Positions 43,096 through 52,819 are shown, counted from the stretch's first letter. The stretch: 64,000 nucleotides of DNA from Devosia sp. MC521 (GCF_014127105.1 NZ_CP059902.1:3242001-3306000); one strand, 5' to 3'. Numbers and translations are program-made. Notes: generated by a model from the sequence alone, not told the origin.

Positions 43096-43512
43096 CTAAG
43101 ATTGGCTGAGGTAACCAGCCAGATGGCTCATGTCATAGCCTGCTTCTGCTGCCTGAGCGATGATCTCTTCGGCTGGCTCCTCACCAGCGCGCGAAAGAGC
43201 CCAGAGCGTTGTAGAACGCGTACCCGAGCGGCAGAAACAGAATACCTTGCCTTCGCTCCCCTCAAGCGCAGACTTGGTGTTTTCGATCAGTTCCGGGCTT
43301 ACCCCGTCACGGCCGAGTGGAATAGAAACATAGGTGAGCCCGGCAGCATTTGCGGCTGCTTCGATTTCAGCTCCAGCCGGTTGATCCGGCGATTCCCCAT
43401 CTGGACGATTGTTGATAATCGTCGTGAAACCAAGGCTTTTCAGCGTCGTCACGTCTTCCGGCTGTATCTGTCCCGATACACTGACGTGATCGTTAATACG
43501 CTTCAATTCCAA
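43096..43512 (-). CDS. TIGR01244 family phosphatase-like / sulfur-transfer protein (DUF442)
   Basis: A 138-residue protein with a dual-specificity-phosphatase-like fold. The P-loop is FCFCRSGTRSTTLW, with cysteine and arginine in place, and the N-terminus (SVSGQIQPEDVTTLKSLGFTTIINNRPDGES) matches the domain fused to beta-lactamase-like hydrolases such as Blh/BigR-regulated proteins. A role in sulfide detoxification is possible, but no persulfide dioxygenase is adjacent. The start is TTG at 43512, with GGGAG seven bases upstream. Confidence 0.87.
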   Translation of the reverse strand: MELKRINDHVSVSGQIQPEDVTTLKSLGFTTIINNRPDGESPDQPAGAEIEAAANAAGLTYVSIPLGRDGVSPELIENTKSALEGSEGKVFCFCRSGTRSTTLWALSRAGEEPAEEIIAQAAEAGYDMSHLAGYLSQS

Positions 43513-43555
43513 GGCTCGTCTCCCTAAACCAGCACTAGCGACGGTTGGTTATAAT

Positions 43556-43569
43556 CGGTGTACGCACCG
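43556..43569. promoter_or_regulatory. Short palindrome upstream of the DUF442 gene
   Basis: CGGTG-TACG-CACCG lies 44 to 57 bases upstream of the TTG start. On the minus strand a -10-like TATAAC follows at about 43547-43552, so the dyad would overlap a promoter. Confidence 0.35.
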
Positions 43570-43622
43570 GTACGCAACTAGCACAAAAGGCGAAGCTGTC
43601 ATGCAACTGTCATTTGCCGCGA

Positions 43623-44654
43623 TTAGCGGATCTCTTCCGGGCTAACCCAAGCACGCCATATCGATTGATTTCGCTCGACAAACTGCGCTGCGACAGCTTC
43701 CTCGCTTGCCCCAGGCTGGCTCAACTCGGCCAACATTGCGTCCATTTCTTTCAATGAGAGCGTCGCTCTTTGAAAATATCCCGCAATAAGGGGCGAATTC
43801 ACCACGAGATTTTCAGAAAGCGCAATAACAACTGTCTCGGGCGCGAAGGCGGATGGCTTTGGCAGCGCACAGTTCAATGACGCCAGACATTTAGCCGCAG
43901 CCTCGTCATATGCCCCCATATCCACAGGGGTGAAATCGAGCTGAGCCAGAACCGGATTTGGCTGCCAGTAGTAAAAGAGAAAAGCATCGCGTTTGTTCAC
44001 CGCTTCAGCGATCAACTTATCCATTTCGAACCGATTGGCGGGCTCCACCACCTCGACCAGTGATCCAAGCCCAAGCGCCTCAATCAGATTGCGATTGATG
44101 ATCGAGCACGCCCAGTCAACCGGGCACGAGATAAACGGGATTTTTTCGCCGGAGGACAAAAGCGGGATCGCTTCTGCCAGATTGGCAAGATTGGGGGCGC
44201 CAGTGAACAACTGCGCCGTTTGGGTCGGCATAAACCAGCCTTCAAAGCTCTGCGTGTCGTAGCTGGGCGCTGCCGAACGCACCAATTGGCTGTCCATTGC
44301 GCTGTTCCACACCTCGGCAATACGGCTGACCCACATCTCGGGAGCAACTGTTGGCAAAGCTGCTGCGCCCATGCTGGAGGCCGTCGCTGCTAAATCGCCC
44401 TGAACAAACTGCACATCGCAGTCATATGCCTCCCGCAAAATATTGGCATGAACCTCAGCCAAAAGTGCAGCAGAGGGCCAACCCATTTTAGCCATGGCGA
44501 TCGGCTGGGTGCCGCAGGCAGGAAGCGCAACACTCTCCACCGTTGACGGGGTCGCTTCACTGGGCGCGGCCCCATCGTTCAACACGCTAAACTGAGCCTG
44601 CGCCGAGATCGTCATCGCCGCCAAGAATAGCCCCGTTATCGCCTGTCTATGCAT
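43623..44654 (-). CDS. Glycine betaine/proline-type ABC transporter substrate-binding protein
   Basis: A 343-residue periplasmic binding protein of the OpuAC/ProX type with a 21-residue signal peptide (cleaved after AQA). The region SCPVDWACSIINRNLIEALGL and FFYYWQPNPVLAQLDF resembles betaine-binding proteins, and tryptophans that could form an aromatic cage are present. No permease or ATPase of that system is adjacent; the liv genes nearby belong to a different family. Ligand assignment is by family only. Confidence 0.85.
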   Translation of the reverse strand: MHRQAITGLFLAAMTISAQAQFSVLNDGAAPSEATPSTVESVALPACGTQPIAMAKMGWPSAALLAEVHANILREAYDCDVQFVQGDLAATASSMGAAALPTVAPEMWVSRIAEVWNSAMDSQLVRSAAPSYDTQSFEGWFMPTQTAQLFTGAPNLANLAEAIPLLSSGEKIPFISCPVDWACSIINRNLIEALGLGSLVEVVEPANRFEMDKLIAEAVNKRDAFLFYYWQPNPVLAQLDFTPVDMGAYDEAAAKCLASLNCALPKPSAFAPETVVIALSENLVVNSPLIAGYFQRATLSLKEMDAMLAELSQPGASEEAVAAQFVERNQSIWRAWVSPEEIR

Positions 44655-44875
44655 AGCGGCCTGTACTCCGTCTTGTAAGGCTCAACTTATGCCGAACGGG
44701 GCCACGTTAAGCAACCGAACGAGCTTATGAAATGCTCGTCTAAATACCGGTGACTTTTCCCTCAGTTCTATGCAAGACTTTACTCAGCGGGGCGTATGAC
44801 GCGCCCCCTAAAGGTGCCGCGCCGTAGGGAGGGACTGATGCAAAGGTCTCTGGCGCAACCATAAGAGGGATAACA

Positions 44876-46078
44876 ATGCTGAAAAAATCTTTGAGCCTGG
44901 CAGTCGCTGCCGCCACCTTGCTTGCCGCCGCGCCAGTTTTGGCAGACGACGTGAAGATCGGTTTCCTGGCAGACATCACAGGCCCGATCGCCGGCTTTGC
45001 ACCGGGCATGGTTGATGCTGCCAATCTAGCCATCACAAACGTAAATGATCAGGGCGGCATTCTGGGTGGCGACACTCTGGTGTCGGTGCTCGCAGACTCC
45101 GCATGTGACGGTGGCGCGGCTGGTCCTGCCGCCGACCGCTTGGTCAACGCTGAAAACGTCGTCGCCATCTTCGGTGGCTTCTGCTCCGGCGCAACGATTG
45201 CTGGTGCTAATGGCTCGGCAATTCCAGGCAATGTCGTCATGATTTCGCCAGCGTCGACTGCACCTGCGGTCGCAGAGCTCGACGACAATGATCTGGTGTT
45301 CCGTGACGTTGTCCCGGATAGCATCCAAGGCGTGAAGGCTGCAGAGCTTCTGCTGGCACAGGGCACCAAGGAAGTCGGCCTAACCTACGTCAACAACGAT
45401 TACGGCTCGGGTCTTGCTGGCGCATTCGCTGACGCGTTCGTTGCTGGTGGCGGCAAGGTTCTGTCCAATGTCGCTCACGAAGACGGCAAGGCCGACTACC
45501 GTCCAGAAATCGGTCAGATTGAAGCCTCGGGCGCGACCACATTGGTCATCTATGGCTACGAAAATGCTGGCGGCGGCGCAATCCTCAACCAGGCAATCGA
45601 AGCTGGCTCCTTCACCCAGTTCATGGGTGGCGACGGTATGGCCGGTGAAGCGCTGCTGTCTTCGCGCAACGCAGCAGATCTCGAAGGCATGATCCTGACG
45701 CAGGCTGCTGCGGCGGCTGGCCCATCGTTTGACGCACTTGATGCCCTCACCAAGGCTGCAGGACAGGACGTCAACGGCACCTATGTGACCAACTCGTATG
45801 ACGCCGTCTTCCTGCTGGCACTGGCAATCGAAAAGTCGGGCGCAGCTGATCGTAACGGCATCTCCGCTGCCCTGCGCGATGTCGCAAACGCTCCAGGCGA
45901 AGTCATCCTGCCGGGCGAATGGGCCAAGGCTAAGGAACTCATCGCAGCGGGTACCGACATCAACTACGAAGGTGCTTCCGGCACCGTAGAGTTCGACGCG
46001 GTAGGTGACGTAGCCGGCGCTATCAACTACTTCTTGGTTGAAGGCGGCGCAGTGGTCAACAAGGGCCTCGTTGAGTAA
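44876..46078 (+). CDS. Branched-chain amino acid-type ABC transporter substrate-binding protein
   Basis: A 400-residue periplasmic protein with a signal peptide cleaved near VLA-DD, then the Peripla_BP_6 pattern VKIGFLADITGPIAGFAPGMVDAANLAI and GVKAAELLLAQGTKEVGLTYVNNDYG. Two cysteines (SACDGG, GGFCSG) probably pair. It likely feeds the livGFHM transporter encoded on the opposite strand 700 bases away. The true ligand could be an amino acid, amide or urea; not predictable. Strong terminator follows. Confidence 0.92.
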   Translation: MLKKSLSLAVAAATLLAAAPVLADDVKIGFLADITGPIAGFAPGMVDAANLAITNVNDQGGILGGDTLVSVLADSACDGGAAGPAADRLVNAENVVAIFGGFCSGATIAGANGSAIPGNVVMISPASTAPAVAELDDNDLVFRDVVPDSIQGVKAAELLLAQGTKEVGLTYVNNDYGSGLAGAFADAFVAGGGKVLSNVAHEDGKADYRPEIGQIEASGATTLVIYGYENAGGGAILNQAIEAGSFTQFMGGDGMAGEALLSSRNAADLEGMILTQAAAAAGPSFDALDALTKAAGQDVNGTYVTNSYDAVFLLALAIEKSGAADRNGISAALRDVANAPGEVILPGEWAKAKELIAAGTDINYEGASGTVEFDAVGDVAGAINYFLVEGGAVVNKGLVE

Positions 46079-46102
46079 TCCTCACACCAAGGCACTGTAT
46101 CC

Positions 46103-46134
46103 AGCCCGGGCTAACGCTCGGGCTGTTTCTTTTT
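46103..46134 (+). terminator. Rho-independent terminator after the substrate-binding protein gene
   Basis: A nine-base stem AGCCCGGGC / GCTCGGGCT with one mismatch and a TAAC loop is followed by GTTTCTTTTT. Confidence 0.88.
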
Positions 46135-46144
46135 GGGTAGCCCA

Positions 46145-46735
46145 ATGGTCGACAATAACACGTTAGATTTCTATGCAGCGAATGCTGCCGACTATGTGGA
46201 AAATGGGCAGGACGAGCCCTCGTCGCATTTGCGTGCCTTTGCTCAACTTCTGCCCCCGCAGGCCAAAATTCTCGAATTGGGGACGGGCAGCGGCCGGGAC
46301 GCTGAATTCTTGCTTCAACGAGGGTTCGACGTCACGCCGACGGACGCCTCTGCGGAGTTGGCCGCCCATGCAGAGGCGCGCCTTAACCACCCGGTCCGCA
46401 TTTTGGCCTTCGACGCGCTTGAGGATGTCTCTCAATACGACGCAGTGTGGGCATGCGCTTGTCTTTTGCATGCACCAGCCTCGGAGCTCACCGACGACCT
46501 ATCGCGCATTCATCGCGCACTGAAGCCCGGCGGCCTGTTCGTTGCCAGCTTCAAAGCGGGGAATGGCGAGGGGCGCGATAGCTTCGGGCGCTATTACAAC
46601 TATCCGAGCGCGGACACCCTACTCGCTCATTATCGCGATGCCGCGTCTTGGGCCGATCTTCAGCTGCAGTCAGAAGTTGGAAGCGGCTACGACAATCTGC
46701 CAACGCAATGGCTCTGGGTGACGGCTCGGCGCTAG
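46145..46735 (+). CDS. Class I SAM-dependent methyltransferase
   Basis: A 196-residue methyltransferase of the Methyltransf_11/TehB-like type. Motif I is ILELGTGSGRDAEFLLQRG, motif II DVTPTDASAEL, and the later AVWACACLLHAPASEL, then LKPGGLFVASFK are standard. The substrate is unknown; homologues often act on small molecules. It lies between the substrate-binding protein gene and the oppositely oriented livM, isolated by terminators on both sides. ATG at 46145 is preferred over a TTG at 46133. Confidence 0.87.
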   Translation: MVDNNTLDFYAANAADYVENGQDEPSSHLRAFAQLLPPQAKILELGTGSGRDAEFLLQRGFDVTPTDASAELAAHAEARLNHPVRILAFDALEDVSQYDAVWACACLLHAPASELTDDLSRIHRALKPGGLFVASFKAGNGEGRDSFGRYYNYPSADTLLAHYRDAASWADLQLQSEVGSGYDNLPTQWLWVTARR

Positions 46736-46747
46736 GCGCAAAAGAAA

Positions 46748-46775
46748 GGCCCGGCAGTTTTCTGCCGAGCCGTTC
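46748..46775. terminator. Bidirectional terminator between methyltransferase and livM
   Basis: The stem GGCCCGGCAG / CTGCCGAGCC with a TTTT loop has T-rich flanks on both strands, better on the minus strand (TTTCTTTT). Confidence 0.82.
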
Positions 46776-46795
46776 TTGTCCAGCATGTCACTACG

Positions 46796-48118
46796 CTAAC
46801 TGCGTTTGACCACTTCGGGGATCAACCCCTTGGGCGCGTAGCGCAGCGCGATAGTGATCACCACACCCAAGACAAACACGCGCATTTGCAGGGCTCGGCT
46901 GTCGATTTCTGGGATAGCGCCCCACCCCATCTGCTCCGTAATGACCGAGAGATTGAGGAAGATCATCTGCGCGAGCGGGTCCGAGATGATCCAAATGATG
47001 TAGATCAGGAACGCGCCAAGCACGACGCCCCAGTTATTTCCGGCCCCGCCAACGATCACCATCACCCACACCATGAACGTGTGGTTGATCGGCTGGTAAC
47101 CTGAGGGGTCAAAGATCTGGGTGAACGTTGCGAGCATAGCGCCGCCGATGCCCATCAGGATGGAGCCGAAGACGAACAGCTCCAACTGGCGTCCAGTGAC
47201 ATCCTTGCCCATGGAGCCCGCGGAAATATGGTTGTCGCGGATCGCCCGCATCATCCGGCCCCACGGCCCACCGTAGGCACGCTGCACGAGGAAGAACGCG
47301 CCAATCAAGATGGCAACGCAGACAACGAGGAACATAACGCGCGCGTAGATAAAGCTTTCCGGGATCGAAGCGCCTGCCGCCTGCAACTGTTGTGGCAGTG
47401 GGGTTGGCCAAGGCATGGGCGACACGGTCATGGTGCCACGGGTTAGCCAATCCATATTTTTGATCAGCGCCCGGATGATTTCGGAAATGCCGATCGTCGC
47501 AATCGCCAGGTAGTCGGTCCGCAGGCCAAGGCTGATCTTGCCAACATAGAAGGCAATAACCGCCGACACCAAACCACCGAAAGCCCAGCCCAAGATTGGG
47601 TGCAGACCCAAGCCCCCCACAAAGCCAGCGGTCGATTCTATATAGGTCGCAGCGGGGTCAATTTGGGTCCGATAGATGATGTAGCCGACGAACCATGCCA
47701 AGGCGACAATGGCGGTGCGCGCTTTACCGGTAATACCAAGACGATCCACTTTTCGCGCCGCCCACACCAGCGCAACGGCAATGAGGAACGCGAGCACAGC
47801 GCGACCCAACATCAACGGGCCGTCACTTTCCCAAAACGCCATGTTGACGGGATAGGAGAGGAACACGGTCGAGGCACCACCGACCATGAGAAAGCCCATG
47901 ATGGCAAAATTGAACAATCCGCCATAGCCCCACTGAATATTGAGGCCCAGTGCGATCAGGGCAAAGGCGGTCGCCTGCGTCAAAATCAGCAGGATAGACG
48001 CGGTCCCCTGAACAAGGCCCACGAGCAACACCAGGACGAACATTGCCGCAAACAAGGCAATGCCACGCCGTACCGGGTCTTCCCAAATTTTGGATAGTGA
48101 AGAGGGCGACGCGCTCAT
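46796..48118 (-). CDS. livM: Branched-chain amino acid-type ABC transporter permease LivM
   Basis: A 440-residue inner-membrane permease with roughly ten hydrophobic helices. The LivM hallmarks QATAFALIALGLNIQWGYGGLFNFAIMGF, GLRTDYLAIATIGISEIIRALIKN and GAMLATFTQIFDPSGYQPINHTFMVWVMVIVGGAGNNWGVVLGA are present. The N-terminus is about 60 residues longer than the shortest homologues. Its ATG overlaps the livH stop by four bases. Last gene of the livG-F-H-M operon. Confidence 0.93.
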   Translation of the reverse strand: MSASPSSLSKIWEDPVRRGIALFAAMFVLVLLVGLVQGTASILLILTQATAFALIALGLNIQWGYGGLFNFAIMGFLMVGGASTVFLSYPVNMAFWESDGPLMLGRAVLAFLIAVALVWAARKVDRLGITGKARTAIVALAWFVGYIIYRTQIDPAATYIESTAGFVGGLGLHPILGWAFGGLVSAVIAFYVGKISLGLRTDYLAIATIGISEIIRALIKNMDWLTRGTMTVSPMPWPTPLPQQLQAAGASIPESFIYARVMFLVVCVAILIGAFFLVQRAYGGPWGRMMRAIRDNHISAGSMGKDVTGRQLELFVFGSILMGIGGAMLATFTQIFDPSGYQPINHTFMVWVMVIVGGAGNNWGVVLGAFLIYIIWIISDPLAQMIFLNLSVITEQMGWGAIPEIDSRALQMRVFVLGVVITIALRYAPKGLIPEVVKRS

Positions 48119-49122
48119 GTCGATGCTCCCTTAAAAATACCGGTCGGGCGCACGAGCAGCGTAATCACCAAAATCACAAAAGCGACTGTGAGCTTATATT
48201 CGGTTGGGACGAGGGCCAGGTTTGACGGCAGCTCCATGCCTCCGGGCAAGAAGGCGTTGAGAGGCCGCAAAACAGCAGTCCAGTTGAACACTGCCAGCGT
48301 TTCGGCAAAAGCAATCAAGAACCCGCCCACGATTGCCCCATAGGCGTGGCCGAGCCCGCCAACGATCGCCGCCGCAAAGATAGGCAACACAATATTGAAA
48401 GCGAGGTCCGGCATAAGGGCGACGTCGAGTGCCAGCATGGTTCCAGCAACACACGCGAGCGAGCCCGCAATCACCCAAGTAACGCGAACAACAAGGGCGG
48501 TATTGATTCCAGAAACCTGCGCAAGGTCTGCATTATCCGCCATCGCGCGCATCGCCTTACCCAGTCGCGAGCGGGTTAGGAAGAAATGCAGGGCGACAAC
48601 GATCAAGGCTGTAACCACAAACATGATGATCTGCGGCTCGGTGATGCTGATGGGGCGCGTGCCCCCGGCCCAGCTCATATCGAAGCGGAAGATATCTTTG
48701 GTTTCGCCTTCCACATACAATTGGCGCGTGCTCGACCCGAAGATGAGACGCACAAGGCCTTGAATCATCAGCGTCACGCCGATGGATGCGATAAGCAGCG
48801 TCACCGGCTTTGCCCCGCGGGCGCGCAAAGGCGCGTAAAAGCCTTTATCGATCCCCAGCGCCAAGAACGCTGTGATGACCATAGCCACCGGCAAAACAAT
48901 GAACGCCATCGGCAATGGCAAGATAATGCCCATCGCCGCCATGGCCGATGCCAATAAGAAGGCGATAAAAGCCCCCATGGTCATCATGTCGCCATGGGCG
49001 AAGTGCGCAAAGCGAAGAATGCCGAAAACCAGCGTCACGCCGATGGCGCCCAGCGCATAGATCGATCCCAGAACGGTTCCGGAAATCAGAGCGCGGTTGA
49101 TAAAGAAAATAAGCTCGTCCAC
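48115..49122 (-). CDS. livH: Branched-chain amino acid-type ABC transporter permease LivH
   Basis: A 335-residue permease. The conserved opening GTVLGSIYALGAIGVTLVFGILRFAHFAHGDMMTMGAF and the later MRAMADNADLAQVSGIN, then FAAAIVGGLGHAYGAIVGGFLIAFAETL identify LivH. It pairs with LivM to form the membrane channel. Starts two bases after the livF stop and overlaps livM. Confidence 0.94.
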   Translation of the reverse strand: MDELIFFINRALISGTVLGSIYALGAIGVTLVFGILRFAHFAHGDMMTMGAFIAFLLASAMAAMGIILPLPMAFIVLPVAMVITAFLALGIDKGFYAPLRARGAKPVTLLIASIGVTLMIQGLVRLIFGSSTRQLYVEGETKDIFRFDMSWAGGTRPISITEPQIIMFVVTALIVVALHFFLTRSRLGKAMRAMADNADLAQVSGINTALVVRVTWVIAGSLACVAGTMLALDVALMPDLAFNIVLPIFAAAIVGGLGHAYGAIVGGFLIAFAETLAVFNWTAVLRPLNAFLPGGMELPSNLALVPTEYKLTVAFVILVITLLVRPTGIFKGAST

Positions 49123-49124
49123 GC

Positions 49125-49829
49125 CTAGCCCCCCAGGAAACTCTTGGCCACTTCCGGATCTGCGATCAGCTCCGGTCCAGTGCCTGTGAAGCGGTTCTGC
49201 CCCTGCGCCAGAACAAAGCCCTTAGAGGCAAAGGCCAAAGCCTGCCGGGCGTTTTGCTCCACCATCAATATGCCGACGCCCTCTTTGTTGACGCGCACAA
49301 TGGTTTCAAAAATCTCGATGACATAGCGCGGCGACAAGCCTGCGGAAGGCTCATCAAGCATGAGGAGGCTGGGCTTGCTCATCAGTGCCCGACCCATGGC
49401 CACCATTTGACGTTGCCCACCAGAAAGCTCACCGGCAGGTTGACGGCGTTTTTCCTTGAGCACTGGGAACATGTCGTAAACCCAACTCAACGTGCCGGAG
49501 AAATCGTCGCTACGGGTAAATGCGCCCATCTCGAGATTTTCTTCAACAGTCATAGAAGTAAAAACGTTTTTCTCTTGGGGCACGAAACTCAGCCCCTTAG
49601 GCACGAGCTTATCGGGGAGCGAATTGGCGATATTCTCGCCACCAAATTCGATCGTTCCACCTGTAACTTTAAGCAGGCCAAATATGGCCTTGAGAGTGGT
49701 CGACTTTCCCGCGCCATTAGGCCCAACGATGACACCGATATCGCTCTGCTCAATCGCCATGTCGACGCCATTGAGAATGGGCGCGCCACCATAGCCGCCA
49801 ACGACGTGCTTTAATTCGATCAACGCCAT
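49125..49829 (-). CDS. livF: Branched-chain amino acid-type ABC transporter ATPase LivF
   Basis: A 234-residue ATPase. Walker A is GPNGAGKST, the signature LSGGQRQMVAMGRALMSKP, and Walker B LLMLDEPSAGLSP. The C-terminus GTGPELIADPEVAKSFLGG is LivF-like. Its ATG overlaps the livG stop by one base, so the two ATPases are translationally coupled. Confidence 0.94.
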   Translation of the reverse strand: MALIELKHVVGGYGGAPILNGVDMAIEQSDIGVIVGPNGAGKSTTLKAIFGLLKVTGGTIEFGGENIANSLPDKLVPKGLSFVPQEKNVFTSMTVEENLEMGAFTRSDDFSGTLSWVYDMFPVLKEKRRQPAGELSGGQRQMVAMGRALMSKPSLLMLDEPSAGLSPRYVIEIFETIVRVNKEGVGILMVEQNARQALAFASKGFVLAQGQNRFTGTGPELIADPEVAKSFLGG

Positions 49830-50644
49830 TAGTTTGCTACCTCTACCGGGGAGCCAAAATAGGCCTCAACAATGGCAGGGTTTGCGCGAATTTCGCTCAT
49901 CGGCCCCTCGGCGATCTTTTCGCCCTGTGCCATGACGATCACCGGATTACACATGCGCCCGATGAGGTCCATGTCATGCTCGATGACAAAGAAGGTGTAG
50001 CCAAGCTCGCGGTTCATGCGCTCGATATTGTCCGCCAGATCATTGAGCAACGTCTTGTTGACGCCAGCAGCAACCTCGTCCAGCAGGACGACTTTGGCAT
50101 CCACCATCATCGTACGACCAAGCTCTAGGAGCTTTTTCTGCCCCCCGGAGAGATTGCCAGCCAATTCGTCGCGGACATGTCCGAGCTTGAGGAAGTCGAT
50201 GACTTCCAACGCCTTTTTGCGCACTTCGGTTTCTCGGCTACGCACCAATCTGGGCCGCAGCCAATTGTCGAGCAAGCTTTCACCCGGCTGGTCGCCCGGA
50301 ACCATCATCAGGTTCTCTAGAGCGCTCATCTGGCTGAATTCATGCGCAATCTGAAACGTGCGCAACATGCCAATACGGAAAAGGGCATGTGGCTTCATCC
50401 CTGTAACGTCCTGATCATCAAATATGACCTGTCCGCTATCAGGAACAATGTTCCCGGCGACTATATTGAAGAGTGTCGATTTCCCGGCACCGTTAGGCCC
50501 GATCAGCCCAGTGATAGAGCCGCGCCTGACGGAGAGTGAGCAGTTATTGACGGCCTTGAGGCCGCCAAAACTCTTGCTGACGTTTTGAACGTCAATAACT
50601 AAGTCGGAGGACAAGTTCCCGAGAGCCCCGATGTTCCTGAACAA
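49829..50644 (-). CDS. livG: Branched-chain amino acid-type ABC transporter ATPase LivG
   Basis: A 271-residue ATPase. Walker A is GPNGAGKST, the signature NLSGGQKKLLELGRTMM, Walker B VVLLDEVAAGVN, and the switch FFVIEHDMDL. The long insertion RPRLVRSRETEVRKKA between Walker A and the signature is LivG-typical. First gene of the operon. The first 14 residues before LVIDVQNVSKSF are not conserved, so the true start may be downstream. Confidence 0.94.
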   Translation of the reverse strand: MFRNIGALGNLSSDLVIDVQNVSKSFGGLKAVNNCSLSVRRGSITGLIGPNGAGKSTLFNIVAGNIVPDSGQVIFDDQDVTGMKPHALFRIGMLRTFQIAHEFSQMSALENLMMVPGDQPGESLLDNWLRPRLVRSRETEVRKKALEVIDFLKLGHVRDELAGNLSGGQKKLLELGRTMMVDAKVVLLDEVAAGVNKTLLNDLADNIERMNRELGYTFFVIEHDMDLIGRMCNPVIVMAQGEKIAEGPMSEIRANPAIVEAYFGSPVEVAN

Positions 50645-50723
50645 ACTATTGCGCCCGGTTATTCCGAGCTGTCTTCAGGCATCTGTTCATACGATTGCGA
50701 ACCGGTCAACCGGGGCCACTTAG

Positions 50724-51086
50724 TCAAAGTGCAGCCAATACCGCGTCAGCTGTCGATTTATTATTGGCAAAGGGCACGTCGTATAACGTCGCTAGGCGGT
50801 TTAGCGCTTTGATATCAACATCATGAGGTTGCGCTGACAGGGGATCAATAAAGAAGATCAACATGTCCAAGCGCCCTTCGCAGATCATTGCACCAAGCTG
50901 TTGATCGCCGCCGAGAGGCCCAGATTTAAGCAGTTTAACGTCTAGACCGGTTGCGGCCATAATACGGCTACCGGTTGTCCCGGTGCCCCAGAGCTCGTGT
51001 TGAGCCAGCTTATCCTTATGAACCTCCGCCCACCGGCAGAGGTCATCTTTTTTGTCGTCGTGGGCCACAAGGCCAATATGCGCCAT
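50724..51086 (-). CDS. mgsA: Methylglyoxal synthase
   Basis: A 120-residue enzyme that converts dihydroxyacetone phosphate to methylglyoxal, a glycolytic overflow bypass. The catalytic aspartate lies in GPLGGDQQLGAMI (about residue 61), and GTGTTGSRI and FFIDPLSAQPHDVDIKAL carry the phosphate-binding and second catalytic residues. Its product is detoxified by the glyoxalase pathway, and gloB is elsewhere in this window. The C-terminal tail is shorter than in E. coli. Confidence 0.95.
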   Translation of the reverse strand: MAHIGLVAHDDKKDDLCRWAEVHKDKLAQHELWGTGTTGSRIMAATGLDVKLLKSGPLGGDQQLGAMICEGRLDMLIFFIDPLSAQPHDVDIKALNRLATLYDVPFANNKSTADAVLAAL

Positions 51087-51157
51087 AAGAAGTCTCCGTT
51101 GCTCTCTTTTAGCCCTTAAAAGGGGACAGCGAGCAACGGATATTCGTTGAGCAGGGG

Positions 51158-52774
51158 TTAGAATTCATCCCAGTTATTGGCGAGCGCGGTATTACCACTC
51201 GTTTGGAGTGGAGCACCCCCACGTCTGCGGCGCTGTTCGCTCATCGGCGCACGCCCGGCACGATCATTGAGACGGAACACATCCACGATCACGTCAAGCT
51301 CGCTCGCCTGAGCTTCTGTCTGCTCAATGGCAGCATTGGTTTCTTCAACCAGTGCTGCATTGTGTTGGGTCATCTCGTCCATCTGGCGGACAGCCGTGGT
51401 CACTTCGCGAAGAGCGGTCGATTGCTCACGATTAGCCAGCGCGATCGAGTCAATTAGGCTAGCGCTCTCTTCAGCACCGCCCTGTATCGCCTCAAGGGTT
51501 TCGGCCGCCTTAGACACCAGCAAATTGCCGCCGCGAACTTCGTTCGCACTCGCTTCAATAAGCGTCTTCACTTCGGCGGAAGCATTGGCTGTGCTCTGCG
51601 CCAAGCGACGAACTTCAACCGCAACCACGGCGAAACCCTTACCCGCTTCACCAGCACGCGCGGCTTCGACAGAGGCGTTCAATGCCAACAAATTGGTTTG
51701 GAACGCGATGTCATCGATCATGCCGATGATGTTGGAGATTTTCGCAGACGACTGACGAATTGCGTCCATTGCCTTGGTCGCGTCGGCCATCACATTGCCG
51801 CCTTCAATGGCGTCCTGAGCGACAGAACGCGCCTTCCCGCTGGCGTCATTTGCGCGGGTAGCATTTTCCAAGACTGCTGCCGACAACTGCTCAACGGAGG
51901 CAGATGTTTGTTCAATCGCAGCTGCCTGGCGTGTCGTGCGATCGGCCAGATCGTTGGTGCCAGCCAAGATTTCACTCGTAGCCGTCTTCAAAGAGCGCGA
52001 TGTGTGCTGGAGCTGACCAACAATGTCGTCAAGCTTGTCCACCACCGCATTGGTATCCTGCTTGAGTTGATCAAACTGCGGGTCCAGATCTTCAGTAACA
52101 CGCTGGGTCAAATCGCCGGTTGCAACGCCGCGCAAAACCTTACCCGTAGCGTCCATCGCCTGATGAATTTTCTCACGGGACGCCGCTTCAGCTTCCTGCG
52201 CATCCGAGGTGAGCTTATCGAAATAGGCCGTCACACCAATGTCGATGTCGATCAGCATCGACTTCATCATCGCGACAACCTTGTCGGAAACGTCGGCCGC
52301 GCCTGCCATGACCTGATCGCAGCTCGGTGGCACCATACGGCCAAAGCGCCCCTTCTTGGGCTGCATGACCTCGGTCATCAAATCCTGGACGACATTCTTG
52401 AGCAAGGTTTCAAAAATAACGCCATAACCACCAATGTGCCAGCGCGGCTCCAACCCGATCAGGGCGTGCCGCAAGCCAACCTTGGCGCTGTTTTCCATAT
52501 ATTCGGCGTCAAGCTGACCAGCGGCAATCGCGCTCCAATGGCCAATTTGACGTGACTTGGCGCGATCCATGTGCGGGCGACCACCACCGAAGAAACGGGC
52601 CACTTCAGGTTCTTTAGCGACCTTGTCATAAAAATGATCCAGCGCTGGACCGACATGCTTTTCAATGGTTGGCTGAATACTGGCCAGCTGCGCACGCGCA
52701 TCTTTGTTCAGGTCAATAAAGTCCAGGCGAGTTTGCAGCGCGGCAGGAATGTTCGAAGGCAAGTCAGACACCAT
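51158..52774 (-). CDS. Globin-coupled methyl-accepting chemotaxis protein
   Basis: A 538-residue soluble chemoreceptor. The N-terminal protoglobin domain (about 1-165) has the proximal haem histidine His103 in [19 protein letters not shown], the HemAT pattern, so it should bind O2 through haem. The MCP signalling domain covers about 290-500 with the conserved hairpin-tip stretch around EVRRLAQS. The C-terminus NNWDEF fits the xWxxF CheR-tethering pentapeptide. A perfect FNR/FixK-type box sits 46-59 bases upstream of the ATG. Signals would pass to CheA/CheW, encoded outside the window. Confidence 0.93.
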   Translation of the reverse strand: MVSDLPSNIPAALQTRLDFIDLNKDARAQLASIQPTIEKHVGPALDHFYDKVAKEPEVARFFGGGRPHMDRAKSRQIGHWSAIAAGQLDAEYMENSAKVGLRHALIGLEPRWHIGGYGVIFETLLKNVVQDLMTEVMQPKKGRFGRMVPPSCDQVMAGAADVSDKVVAMMKSMLIDIDIGVTAYFDKLTSDAQEAEAASREKIHQAMDATGKVLRGVATGDLTQRVTEDLDPQFDQLKQDTNAVVDKLDDIVGQLQHTSRSLKTATSEILAGTNDLADRTTRQAAAIEQTSASVEQLSAAVLENATRANDASGKARSVAQDAIEGGNVMADATKAMDAIRQSSAKISNIIGMIDDIAFQTNLLALNASVEAARAGEAGKGFAVVAVEVRRLAQSTANASAEVKTLIEASANEVRGGNLLVSKAAETLEAIQGGAEESASLIDSIALANREQSTALREVTTAVRQMDEMTQHNAALVEETNAAIEQTEAQASELDVIVDVFRLNDRAGRAPMSEQRRRRGGAPLQTSGNTALANNWDEF

Positions 52775-52819
52775 AGTTTAGATCCGCTGGATCAGTTCAC
52801 CATTCCAGATGCGAACATC

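Noticed and set aside
40432..43527. Plus-strand open frame of 1031 codons opposite pyruvate carboxylase
   Set aside because: It is antisense to the fully convincing pyc gene, runs on into the next gene, is rich in Arg and His with no recognisable domain, and arises from codon bias in GC-rich DNA.
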